From an uncultured Clostridia bacterium (GTDB lineage: Bacteria; Bacillota; Clostridia; Christensenellales; Aristaeellaceae): a stretch of 64,000 nt of DNA. Every line of letters starts with the position of its first letter. Position 1 is the first letter of the stretch. The stretch lies in assembly GCA_946408995.1 (NCBI GenBank), contig CAMJUL010000010.1, forward strand, positions 1-64,000, read 5' to 3'. Position numbers and translations under genes: made by a program. Of this stretch, positions 41,383 through 49,740 are shown piece by piece. A model generated the notes under the pieces. That model was not told where the DNA came from, ran no database searches, and saw only the letters and a list, made by a program, of their open reading frames with translations.

Positions 41383-43103
41383 TCTTTTGCTCCCTTCTGC
41401 TTTGCGAAAGAATCCCTCAGCCCCACTGTCCGGTTGAATACCGGCAGTTCCTTTGTGGAATCCGGATCTTTGCAGAAATAACCGCTGCGCAGGAACTGGA
41501 AGGTGTCTCCCTCTGCCGCGTCCAGAACACAGGGTTCGGCCACCCCGTGAAGGACTGTAAGGCTGTTGGGGTTCAGCCGGCTGATGAAGTCCTTTTTATC
41601 AACGGATGCGCCTTCGGCTTCTTCTTCCTCCGTGGAAGGAATATCCACCTCTTCACTGTCGTCGTTCAGAAGGGGCTCATAGAGACGGGCCTCAAAGGGA
41701 ACGGCGTCCATTTCGCTGACCCAATGCAGGGTCTTGCCTTTGATTTTACGGTCCGCGCCCGGGGTGCCGGAGGCACTGTCCAGATCCACGGTGCAGTGGA
41801 CCTCCGTCACATTGCCTTCCGTATCCTTGACGCATCCATCACACCGTACGATATAAGCCCCTTTCAGGCGGACTTCAAAGCCCGGATACATCCGCTGGAA
41901 CTTTTTGACGGGCTCCTCCATGAAATCGTCCCGTTCAATATAAACCGTTCGTCCAAAATGCAGTGTCCGGGTGCCCCTTTCCGGATGATCCGGATGGTTT
42001 TCCACGGTCAGCTCTTCGACTCTGTCCTCCGGCCAGTTGGTAAAGACCACCTTCAACGGCCTGAGGACCGCCATGACCCGGGAGGCCTTTTCCCCGAGGT
42101 CATCCCGTACGCAGGATTCAAGCAGGGCATAATCCACCACGGAATCGGCCTTGCTCATCCCGATGCGATCCACAAAATCCCGAATGGCGCTCCCGGTATA
42201 GCCCCTGCGGCGCAAAGCGGAAAGGGTCGGCATCCGGGGATCGTCCCATCCTTTGACATAACCGCCTTCCACCAGTTGCCGCAAATAGCGCTTGGACATG
42301 ACGGTCCTTGTCATATTCAGTCGCGCGAACTCAATTTGCCGGGGCTTGCTGTTAAGAAGGCTGCTGCTGTGCTCTACCACCCAGTCATAAAGAGGCCGAT
42401 GGATTTCATATTCCAGGGAACAAAGGGAATGCGTGACCCCCTCCAAGGCATCCCCGATGGGGTGGGCGAAGTCATACATGGGGTAGATGCACCATTTGTT
42501 CCCGGTGCGCCAATGCTCCTTGTAGAGAATCCTGTACATGGCCGGGTCCCGCATCACCAGGTTCGGGGAAGCCATGTCGATCTTCATCCGCAGGGTCTTG
42601 GACCCCTCGGGAAATTCCCCCGCGCGCATCCGTCTGAACAGGTCCAGGCTTTCCTCCGCGGGCCGGTCCCGCCAGGGAGAATTCTTCCCCGGAGTGGTCA
42701 GGGTGCCGCGGTAGGCGCGCATTTCGTCCTTGCTTAATTCATCCACATAGGCCAGGCCGCGCCTGATCCAGTCCTCCGCGATCTCGTAGCATTTGTCATA
42801 ATAATCCGAAGCGTAGAAAAGACCGCCGGTCCAGTCAAAGCCGAGCCAATGGATATCCTTCTGGATATTATAGACATACTCCATATCTTCCTTGGCCGGA
42901 TTGGTGTCGTCAAAACGCAGGTTGCATTTGCCGCCAAATTTCTCCGCGGTCAAAAAGTCCATGATCAGCGCTTTGCAATGACCGATATGCATATAACCGT
43001 TCGGTTCAGGCGGAAAGCGGGTATGAACCTGCGTGTATTTTCCTTCTTTAAGGTCATCTTCGATGGCATCCCAAATAAAATTGGACCGGGTGCTCTCGCT
43101 CAT
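41379..43103 (-). CDS. glnS: Glutaminyl-tRNA synthetase
   Basis: 574 residues from ATG 43103 (GAGGAGG eight bases upstream; the longer frame to 43187 is unsupported). R-F-P-P-E-P-N-G-Y-M-H-I-G-H-C-K-A is the GlnRS/GluRS HIGH motif, followed by F-D-D-T-N-P-A-K-E-D and the V-M-S-K-R-Y-L (KMSKS) loop; the C-terminal part is the beta-barrel anticodon domain that marks GlnRS. An acidic insertion (E-E-V-D-I-P-S-T-E-E-E-E-A-E-G) sits in that domain. GlnRS is uncommon in Firmicutes, which usually use GatCAB. Confidence 0.93.
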   Translation of the reverse strand: MSESTRSNFIWDAIEDDLKEGKYTQVHTRFPPEPNGYMHIGHCKALIMDFLTAEKFGGKCNLRFDDTNPAKEDMEYVYNIQKDIHWLGFDWTGGLFYASDYYDKCYEIAEDWIRRGLAYVDELSKDEMRAYRGTLTTPGKNSPWRDRPAEESLDLFRRMRAGEFPEGSKTLRMKIDMASPNLVMRDPAMYRILYKEHWRTGNKWCIYPMYDFAHPIGDALEGVTHSLCSLEYEIHRPLYDWVVEHSSSLLNSKPRQIEFARLNMTRTVMSKRYLRQLVEGGYVKGWDDPRMPTLSALRRRGYTGSAIRDFVDRIGMSKADSVVDYALLESCVRDDLGEKASRVMAVLRPLKVVFTNWPEDRVEELTVENHPDHPERGTRTLHFGRTVYIERDDFMEEPVKKFQRMYPGFEVRLKGAYIVRCDGCVKDTEGNVTEVHCTVDLDSASGTPGADRKIKGKTLHWVSEMDAVPFEARLYEPLLNDDSEEVDIPSTEEEEAEGASVDKKDFISRLNPNSLTVLHGVAEPCVLDAAEGDTFQFLRSGYFCKDPDSTKELPVFNRTVGLRDSFAKQKGAKE

Positions 43104-43215
43104 CCTGCAAGCCTCCTCATTTCCTTCCCGCAGAAAGCGGCTTTCGCGGGAAAGGATGCCGCGGCCCGTGCCAAAACAGGACCGCACATCCGCCGGGGTC
43201 TACCCCGTACAGGGT

Positions 43216-43244
43216 ATTATAAACAAAAATGCGCCGCTTGACAA
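43216..43244 (-). promoter_or_regulatory. Promoter of glnS-gltX-HPr-like
   Basis: Minus strand TTGTCA (43239-43244), 17-base spacer, TATAAT (43216-43221). Confidence 0.78.
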
Positions 43245-43311
43245 GCCACAAGGCAGGTTAACAGCGGGGTTAAATGAGATTTTTGCACTTGAAAGGCCAA
43301 TTTTTCCATGG

Positions 43312-44719
43312 TTATAGGACAAACAATTTCATAGACGTATTCGCAGTTGGTAAAATCCATCCTGTTGTGGTTTCCTGAACGGGGAGATCGAATTCCGGCG
43401 TAAATTCAAAGCGGATGCGGACCTCCTGCGCATTCTTGAGAAGGCTTCTTTGCACGTCCGCCCCCAGAAATACATAGCAAGAACCTTCCGGCGTCAATTC
43501 TGTGAGAAAATACTCCGCGTTTTTCTTTGCCGCATACGCAAAGCCCTTAATATACGTATGGTCCACGGTTGCTTCCACATAGATGTTGCATGGATTGATC
43601 GCGTGGCTGCTGCTGTTTTTCAGTTCAGCCAGCAGATAAACGAAGGCCCCACCCGTCTGCGGAGTATAATAATGATAGCGTCCGGGAAGGCTTGTCAACT
43701 GTGGATACGATCCGTGTGCGGTTCGTTTGCGTTTCAATCAGCCGCAATTCAGAGAAGTCTGTACGTGCCCTTTCCCCCAGCCAGAGCCGGGTGCCCGGAG
43801 GCTCATCCTCGGACCTGACCCCCGGGCCAAGGACGGGCTGCAAGCCTTCTTTCCCCTGAAAAATGGATGCCTCCAGGAACAGGCTTTCGCAATTGACCTT
43901 TGCTGCTCTCGTTCCGTTTAGAAGCGCCAGGTATTCGTTTTCGCCGAATGCATTTTGAAACCTGTAGCAGGAAAAACCGAATTCATTTACGAGCTTTTCC
44001 AGGTAGGTATCGTAGATTTCCCTGGCGTTTGCGGATTTCCAGTCAGGAAATAACTGTATTTGACGACGCCCTTTCCAAATACCGAACGAGGCACCTCATG
44101 GGCGTCCAGAAAGCTTGTCGGGCAGGGAAGTGCGGTGCACTCCGTATAATAAGGCTCGTTTTTCCGGGGCGTTTTGGCCGATTCCGTTTCATTGTCTGCC
44201 AGGGCGAACGTATATCGGTAATCCCCTTTTTCAAGGCACCGGCAGGGGGACATCAGTCCTTCATTAAAGCCAAGCTCAATCCGGCTTTTTGTCAGCATAA
44301 CGGTAAGTTTAACGGGTACTTTCGCGGCCACGACCAGGTCAGCCTCGTACAACGGTTCCAGGGTCTGAACCAGAAAGCCGTCCAGATCCGCATACACATC
44401 TGCCTGATAATGGTATTTCTCGTTAAAAACCATTTCGCACCGCAGATTTCTTAGATCCAGCGCCGTGACGAACGTATTCTCAAGGGTCCCGAAGGCGCAG
44501 AAATAGACGCTCTTTTCTGACGGAGAAAGCAAACCCCTTCTCCCGCTGCTGCCGGTTACGCTGCTACTGATCCCGGAATCCAGCAGACGCAGCTCCAGAA
44601 AATCCGTCCGGATAGAAGCCCCAAGCGGAAGCCGGATGGACTCGCTCCGCGCCGGCCGGGCGCAGGCAATAAAAGGGTGAAGAAAAGCGCCCAAAAAACG
44701 CGGTCCTTCCTCGTTTCAT
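43312..44719 (-). pseudogene. Broken secreted-protein gene with two related domains
   Basis: Read in pieces it gives one protein of about 465 residues: a signal-peptide start at 44719 (M-K-R-G-R-T-A-F-F), a first domain (to about 44040) with L-G-A-S-I-R-T-D-F-L-E-L-R-L-L-D, a spacer, and a second domain with L-G-E-R-A-R-T-D-F-S-E-L-R-L-I-E ending at the stop at 43312. Three frame changes interrupt it: in the A6 run (plus strand) at 44693-44698, near 44040-44055, and near 43690-43720. The two domains are homologous to each other and to the gene at 44988. The family is unknown to me; it resembles small beta-rich secreted domains. No catalytic motif is visible. Confidence 0.72.
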
Positions 44720-44729
44720 GATCCTCATC

Positions 44730-44976
44730 TTAGGTGCTGTATTCAATGATCAACCGTTCTCCCTCCAAACGGATCTGAACCCGGAGGTCATCCCCTGTCA
44801 GGAGGTTCCTCGCCTTTCCCTGCTTTTCCACAGGAAACGGGTAGGATTCGAGGGCCTTCAGGTACGCCTCCAAAGTTTTTCCATGCCTGCTTGTAAATAT
44901 AGACGCCGGTTTTTTTGAGCCGGAAACGGAATGGCTGCTGGATAAAAGGCATAACATTGACAAAGCTTTCCGGCAT
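44730..44976 (-). pseudogene. Small frameshifted ORF between the two larger broken genes
   Basis: Begins M-P-E-S-F-V-N-V-M-P-F-I-Q-Q-P-F at 44976, 12 bases after the upstream stop, and continues after a frame change at a short A run (about 44878) as L-E-A-Y-L-K-A-L-E-S-Y-P-F-P to the stop at 44730. About 82 residues in all. Function unknown; it lies in the same orientation as its broken neighbours. Confidence 0.5.
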
Positions 44977-44987
44977 CGGCAGGGGGG

Positions 44988-45909
44988 CTAAAAAACGAAA
45001 AAGATCCGGTTTTCCGTCAGGGTACGCAATGCAGAGCGCAGCCTTTCCACGTCCAGTTGAAAGCGGTAGGAATACATTTCAGACTCCGGGCACACCGGGA
45101 TCCGGTTCAGCCCCTCGTCAAAGGAGAGGATCACTGTGCAGGTACACGCGTTTTGCAGGGTATTGAGCGGTATGGGGGCAAACAGAACGATTTCCGCGTC
45201 GTAAAGGGGGGCAGGTTCGTCAGGAGTCCCGTCTCATCATATTCCACATAGGCTTTTCCCGCGAATCGTTCCCCATTTTCCGTTTTAAACACCACATACA
45301 TGGCACCAAGATGGATTTCATTCGTTCCAGTGTTGGAAACGGTCCCCACAAGGCAAAGCAGAACCTCGTCATCGGACGAAACGGAGCTTGTGAGCCCGAT
45401 GGAAGACTTCGCAGATCTGAGTGTGCGTTGGGCAGTCACGTTTTCTGTCCGTATCTCCATAAAGGCCGTTACGAATTCTTCGCCAAGGCTCCGTTCCACG
45501 GGCCTTTTCCCATTCCCGGAGCTTTTCTGCAGGATCTCCTCCATAACGCTTTGGGGATACAGGATTTCAGTCCCGTCTTCGCGGAACGGTCAAAGGCGTC
45601 CATCCGTCTCACGAATCAAATAAACGACAGCATATTCGCAGACATACCCCAAAGGTTCATATTCGTACAGGAGAGGGATTTCGTTTCCGAAGAGCTCATA
45701 AAAGGGTTCGTCAGCCGTACCTGCGGGCTCCGTGACCTGGGCACGTCCATTTTCAGCAAACGACTGTTTTTCCCGACAGAGATAATCCATATCTCCTCCG
45801 TCAGTCCATACAGGCCGGCCGTTTCCCCCAAAGCGCCTCTTCCGCATTCGCAAGAGGCGCAAAGCAACAGGATCACAGCTGCGCATACCATCCGAATCCT
45901 TTTTACCAT
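44988..45909 (-). pseudogene. Broken lipoprotein-like gene, paralogue of the gene at 43312
   Basis: Starts at 45909 with a hydrophobic signal sequence (M-V-K-R-I-R-M-V-C-A-A-V-I-L-L-L-C-A-S-C), shifts frame at an A5 run near 45760, meets an in-frame TGA at 45590-45592, and continues through L-G-E-E-F-V-T-A-F-M-E-I-R-T-E-N-V. It then shifts again at a C6 run (minus strand; G6 at 45206-45211, one base short of the frame-keeping seven) and ends at 44988 after N-R-I-F-F-V-F. At least three lesions, so it is unlikely to make the full protein. Confidence 0.72.
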
Positions 45910-45927
45910 ATTTTATTATATATCGCC

Positions 45928-46680
45928 TTATTTTTCCTTTGGGCCGGGTTTTCCGGAGTAATGGCATTTCCATGATAGCCGAACCAAATTACACAATAAA
46001 AGCGCCTGACAAATGCATGCCAGACGCCTTGCGATGGAGCATGTTACGAGGTTGTCGAACACTTCCACACCAACGAAATCAAAGAGTTCGTCCTCTGACA
46101 CTTCCTGTAACTCAACCTCGTCCTTGTCGTATAACTTGAGCACGAACGAGAGTTTTCCGTCATCGTCAATATATATCTTATCGACGAAATAATCAAGCAG
46201 TTCGTCCCTCAATTCAGGATTTTCCAAATCCGCGTCCAGATATCGTTTGTATAGTTCTCCGAACCCAGCATCCTGGAACAGCTCAGTCTTCGCTTGTTCC
46301 ACCATGATTGCCTGATCGAGCGCGTCCCTCCGTTCCTCCAACTCGATCAATCGACTTCGTGTAGTCCCCGTATAGATCCCATCCTCGATCGCCTTGAGTA
46401 AATTGTCAAGTCGCCGCTGGACTTCTTTCAACTCGGCTTCTAACGAGTTGAGATACGTTTTATCAGACGAATTCTTCTTGTACTCCCGAATCGCGTTCTC
46501 GATCAGCACAAGCGTATTATCATCTTTGTTCAGCAGCATCCACAATAGATCAACCACTGTAGACTCTATCCAGTCCTTCTTGACTGGCTTCTTCGAGCAC
46601 TTATGCTTCCGCTGCTCTTTACATGCGTAATAATAATGATCTCCCTGGTAGTTCCGCTCACCCGCATATGGCAGCGCTGC
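45928..46680 (-). pseudogene. C-terminal remnant of a large serine recombinase
   Basis: The frame is open from the RadC junction (about 46680) to 45928. It shows the zinc-ribbon end Y-Y-Y-A-C-K-E-Q-R-K-H-K-C-S-K-K, then W-I-E-S-T-V-V-D-L-L and a long coiled coil (L-E-A-E-L-K-E-V-Q-R-R-L-D-N-L-L-K-A-I), the usual C-terminal part of TndX/resolvase-type integrases of Clostridial elements. The catalytic N-terminal domain with the nucleophile Ser is missing, and the last 40 residues look like read-through into chromosomal sequence. Inactive. Confidence 0.85.
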
Positions 46681-46683
46681 ACT

Positions 46684-47088
46684 ATGCCTGCGCCAGACCG
46701 TATCAGCAACAGCCGGGACGCAGAGTCTTTCTGCCTGAGTCTGCTGTCCGGCGAACGCGTGGAAAACTTCTATGTAATCGCCCTCAACGCACAGTGCAAA
46801 GTGCTGGGCAAACGGAAGATTTCCACTGGCAGTCTGTCAGAAGTCAGCGCGTATCCTCGCCTCGTTATGGAAACCGCCCTCAACTACAACGCCCACAGCG
46901 TACTCCTGAGCCACAACCATCCCGGCGGAACTTGTGCGCCGTCGTCGGAGGACATTGCCTCCACGCTGCAACTGCAGCGGCTGCTGAATGGCGTTGGGAT
47001 CCTGGTGTTGGACCATATCATCGTTGCAAACAATCAGACATATTCGATGATCCAGCATGGCGATATTGATTATAGGATAAGGGGATGA
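46684..47088 (+). pseudogene. RadC-like JAB/MPN domain protein, N-terminally truncated
   Basis: 134 residues from ATG 46684. The domain is complete: V-E-N-F-Y-V-I-A-L-N, K-I-S-T-G-S-L-S-E, and the metal motif S-H-N-H-P-G-G-T-C-A-P-S-S-E-D-I, ending V-L-D-H-I-I-V-A-N-N. The helix-hairpin-helix N terminus of chromosomal RadC is absent; RadC-like genes on integrative elements are often short, but here the 5' end runs straight into the recombinase remnant on the other strand, so it is probably cut off. Confidence 0.75.
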
Positions 47089-47092
47089 TTGA

Positions 47093-47254
47093 ATGAAGGA
47101 TAACCGCAACACCACAACTCAGGAAACGTTAAAGCTACTCGAAGAAGGTATCAAATCGCTGGTCAACTCCGATACCTACAAAACGTATCTCAAAATCATG
47201 TCTCGCTTCCACAACTATTCTTTCGGAAACTGTATTTTGATTATGCTTCGATAA
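47093..47254 (+). pseudogene. N-terminal fragment of an ArdC-like (ssDNA-binding) element protein
   Basis: 53 residues, starting five bases after the radC-like stop. L-K-L-L-E-E-G-I-K-S-L then T-Y-L-K-I-M-S-R-F-H-N-Y-S-F-G-N-C-I-L-I is the N-terminal signature of ArdC-type antirestriction and transposon proteins. It is cut after L-I-M-L; full proteins are several hundred residues. Confidence 0.75.
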
Positions 47255-47711
47255 GGATATCGGCAGCTTCATTGAGATACGCACGCAGCACAGCGGTGGG
47301 CGTAGCGTTCTCAGCGTCCAGTTTACCTGGCTGAATACCTTTGCAGATGGAACCATCCATGGTATTCAGCAATCCGCAAAGCTCCCTGTCCATCTGGTTC
47401 AGCACGTACTTGTCACCAGACAGCCTGTAAAGTATCTGTATCAGGAACCCGCTGCACAGGCACGTATCGACTCTTCCCGTGCCGGGAAAACCATCCGTCA
47501 AATCCTTACCAGTCCCCGGAAACGCAGGGCATTGTGCAAAGCAATGCGTGACAGCTTCCAGTGGGTAGACGAGACTGTGAATCTATTCAATGACTTCGGA
47601 GACTCGTTCTACTTCACCACTGAAAGTGGCTTTCCTTCTAACGGCGGTCTGATCCTCTTCGAGAACACCTACGATGGGCACAAGGGACTCTGCTATCAGG
47701 TTTGTACGTAA
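47246..47711 (+). pseudogene. 3' fragment of another element gene
   Basis: Open without a stop for about 155 codons but with no start near its beginning. The tail reads M-R-D-S-F-Q-W-V-D-E-T-V-N-L-F-N-D-F-G-D, then G-G-L-I-L-F-E-N-T-Y-D-G-H-K-G, clearly protein-like. It overlaps the end of the ArdC-like fragment in another frame, so a deletion appears to have joined two genes. I cannot name the family. An 86-codon minus-strand frame across the same bases (47241-47501) is taken as a shadow. Confidence 0.6.
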
Positions 47712-47716
47712 TTTCC

Positions 47717-47745
47717 GGAACTCCCACACTGGGAGTTCCTTTTTT
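47717..47745 (+). terminator. Rho-independent terminator at the element remnant's end
   Basis: GGAACTCCCA, three-base loop, TGGGAGTTCC, TTTTTT. Six bases after the fragment's stop. Confidence 0.92.
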
Positions 47746-47855
47746 CTGATATGGAAAATCACCCCAGAACCGTCGCTCCAGGGTGATGTCTTTGTAATAT
47801 TAACTTCCGGGATAATCGGCTATGTCTCCCCGACAAGCTGGAATTCGCAAATCTC

Positions 47856-48200
47856 TTAAACAGAATATCCCAAATTAATATCAAAAGGTGCAATCAGCAG
47901 TTTTTGCAAATCTTTATTGTATTGATCAAAATAAGTTTTTATGGCCTTGCCATAGTTTTCTTTTGTGTCAAACTCCCAGTATGAAAAATATTTAACGCAC
48001 TTTACGATTTTGGTTAACTCCCTTGGCGGCTCACCAAGTTCTATTCCATCTATGGTGTAAAATCTCTTGAAATACTTCAGGGATATGCAGCCTTCACATT
48101 TACGCTGATTTGCTGACATTTCCTCAATCTTTGCTTCAAATTGCTCGAGTCTGTCGGGCTTTACCTGAAAGAGTTTCATCTCAATAAAGGTTTTTTCCAT
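47856..48200 (-). CDS. Dimeric alpha/beta-barrel protein, antibiotic-monooxygenase (ABM) like
   Basis: 114 residues. The start M-E-K-T-F-I-E-M-K-L-F-Q-V-K-P-D-R-L-E-Q-F-E and the later Y-F-S-Y-W-E-F-D-T-K-E-N-Y fit the beta-alpha-beta pattern of ABM-type ferredoxin-like domains. No catalytic motif is fixed in this family. Base composition is clearly more AT-rich than in the flanking housekeeping genes, consistent with acquired DNA. Confidence 0.6.
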   Translation of the reverse strand: MEKTFIEMKLFQVKPDRLEQFEAKIEEMSANQRKCEGCISLKYFKRFYTIDGIELGEPPRELTKIVKCVKYFSYWEFDTKENYGKAIKTYFDQYNKDLQKLLIAPFDINLGYSV

Positions 48201-48291
48201 TATGCGTCCCCCAAAAGTTTCTTCGTTTCTCTGCAGACTCCGATTCGTCGATCATAAACAAAATCAAAATATATCTTCCGAGTTTTTCGCT

Positions 48292-48744
48292 TTAAAGCTT
48301 ATACTGCATGAAGTTCCCGTTTTTTACAAATCCGAAGTCGGAATACAGTAATACGCCCATATCTGAAGCGGTGATTTGTACTGAGCCGCAGCCGTATATG
48401 CGGGCTTCCTCCACAACCCGGCTCAGCAGCTCCTTTGCTATCCCTTTGCGGCGATACTCCGGGTCAGTATACATACTGGATAAAAGGCCGATCCGACCGG
48501 AAGGGCAGCTGAAATACGGTGGTTTCTCCACAAAGGACATCCCGCTTGTTCCAATGATCTTTTCACCATCCAGAGCAAGCCAGGAAACAAATGTTCCATC
48601 TGCCATATGCCTGTGATAATAATCCATAAGCGCCGGAACGAGATCCAGGTCTTCAGTTGCTCCTTCTTCCCGCAGTTGGGTAATCCGCATCCTGATAAAT
48701 GTTCCCAGATCGTTTTCTGTCAGCTTGCGATATTTGATGCCCAT
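48292..48744 (-). CDS. GNAT-family N-acetyltransferase
   Basis: 150 residues from ATG 48744 (GGAGAC upstream; a longer frame to 48834 exists). The acetyl-CoA binding motif Y-R-R-K-G-I-A-K-E-L-L-S-R-V is preceded by the M-Y-T-D-P-E strand, and D-M-G-V-L-L-Y-S-D-F-G-F-V ends the fold. Acceptor unknown. Lies in the AT-rich accessory stretch. Confidence 0.85.
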   Translation of the reverse strand: MGIKYRKLTENDLGTFIRMRITQLREEGATEDLDLVPALMDYYHRHMADGTFVSWLALDGEKIIGTSGMSFVEKPPYFSCPSGRIGLLSSMYTDPEYRRKGIAKELLSRVVEEARIYGCGSVQITASDMGVLLYSDFGFVKNGNFMQYKL

Positions 48745-48905
48745 ATTTCTGTCTCCATGCCCATATAACTTGAAAGATATTTCGCGATGACCCTTTCCAG
48801 TCATCACTTGCAATTCTACCATATACGCACCCAAAACAAAAGAAAGAAACCTTCGGGTTCTTCCGGGTGGTCTTCTGAATAAAATTTCCTGAGGAGGAAA
48901 TCATC

Positions 48906-49100
48906 ATGAAGAAGAACTATTATAGCGCCACCGCCACTGCCGCCAAGATCACCAAGGTTCCGGTCGAAGTCATCCGCGCCGGTTTCCGCAAAGGCGCCAA
49001 GCCCACCGGCAACGTGCTGAACGCCGTGATCGTTGCCCGCCAGATCTACAACGGCACCTTCCATAAGAAGGCCGTTGAGACTGCGCCTGAGCAGGCGTAA
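48906..49100 (+). CDS. Small basic protein of unknown function
   Basis: 64 residues, pI basic, no signal or membrane segment. M-K-K-N-Y-Y-S-A-T-A-T-A-A-K-I-T-K-V-P then a probable amphipathic helix (V-L-N-A-V-I-V-A-R-Q-I-Y). AGGAGG lies nine bases before the ATG and a terminator follows 80 bases after the stop, so it looks like a genuine monocistronic gene. Codon use (GCC, AAG, ACC) is that of strongly expressed genes. Family not recognised. Confidence 0.65.
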   Translation: MKKNYYSATATAAKITKVPVEVIRAGFRKGAKPTGNVLNAVIVARQIYNGTFHKKAVETAPEQA

Positions 49101-49180
49101 GGCTTAAAACAATCGTGGATATCCAGCTTCACTTTAATCCTTGCTGGCTCCGACCCTGGGTGGACAAGAAGGGAAATCAA

Positions 49181-49211
49181 GAACTCCTTGACAGGAGTTC
49201 TTCTTTTTTTC
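49181..49211 (+). terminator. Rho-independent terminator of the small gene
   Basis: GAACTCC, six-base loop, GGAGTTC, TTCTTTTTTT. Confidence 0.9.
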
Positions 49212-49455
49212 TGTAGAAAAACAACATCCACTTCCTTATTCCCTGTAAATCCCAGTTTACGTTCAGCCCCGCCAGCGGGCGGCAGCCCGCCACGAGCCGC
49301 CCAAACATAAAAATCAGGGAACCCGCTGCACAACATTGCAGGCTCCCCCTCATTTTTACCTACGAGAAAAGGAGCAACCATTTCTGGCTACTCCTTCATG
49401 CTGATCCGAAGTGCAAATCGGCTGCCAATGCATCCGAGTTCGACACTTCGTAATG
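49212..49455. other. Intergenic stretch with hairpins, no gene seen
   Basis: Apart from the terminators at its ends it holds an imperfect hairpin (49318-49347, GGGAACCCGCTGCA with TGCAGGCTCCC) and a short GC-rich inverted pair (GCCCGCC/GGCGGGC) near 49268-49290. No convincing ORF on either strand. Confidence 0.5.
49369..49396 (-). terminator. Terminator of the tRNA-Ala gene
   Basis: On the minus strand AAGGAGTAGCCA, GAAA tetraloop, TGGTTGCTCCTT, then TTC. A 12-bp stem with two wobble pairs. Confidence 0.82.
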
Positions 49456-49531
49456 TGGTGGAGCATAAGGGAGTCGAACCCTTGGCCTCCACAATGCCAT
49501 TGTGGCGCGCTACCAACTGCGCTAATGCCCC
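49456..49531 (-). tRNA. tRNA-Ala (GGC)
   Basis: 76 nt with encoded CCA. Acceptor GGGGCAT/ATGCTCC, D arm AGCGCAGTTGGTAGCGC, anticodon arm CCACA-ATGGCAT-TGTGG, T arm with GTTCGAC. It borders the accessory region and could have served as an integration site. Confidence 0.95.
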
Positions 49532-49542
49532 AAACAAAAATA

Positions 49543-49571
49543 AGTATATCATCCTGCTCGATGTTTGTAAA
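49543..49571 (-). promoter_or_regulatory. Promoter of tRNA-Ala
   Basis: Minus strand TTTACA (49566-49571), 17-base spacer, TATACT (49543-49548). Confidence 0.75.
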
Positions 49572-49575
49572 GCCC

Positions 49576-49615
49576 TTTAGGAAAATATTTTTAGATTTAG
49601 GAAAATATTTTTGGA
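49576..49615. repeat. Tandem 20-bp AT-rich repeat
   Basis: TTTAGGAAAATATTTTTAGA followed directly by the same unit with one change (A to G at its eighteenth base). Upstream of the tRNA-Ala promoter. Confidence 0.85.
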
Positions 49616-49740
49616 TTTGCCGGATTGGAAAAGGCAAGGCGGCGGGCTGAAAAGGTCCGGTCTTGTTTATAAAAAAGAAAACCACCCTATAATGGGTTCA
49701 AACAAACCTGATCAATTCATCCTGGACGGGGGCGTGCAGA

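Noticed and set aside
47241..47501. Minus-strand ORF of 86 codons in the element remnant
   Set aside because: The plus strand over the same bases is open for 155 codons and reads as protein; the minus frame is most likely its shadow.
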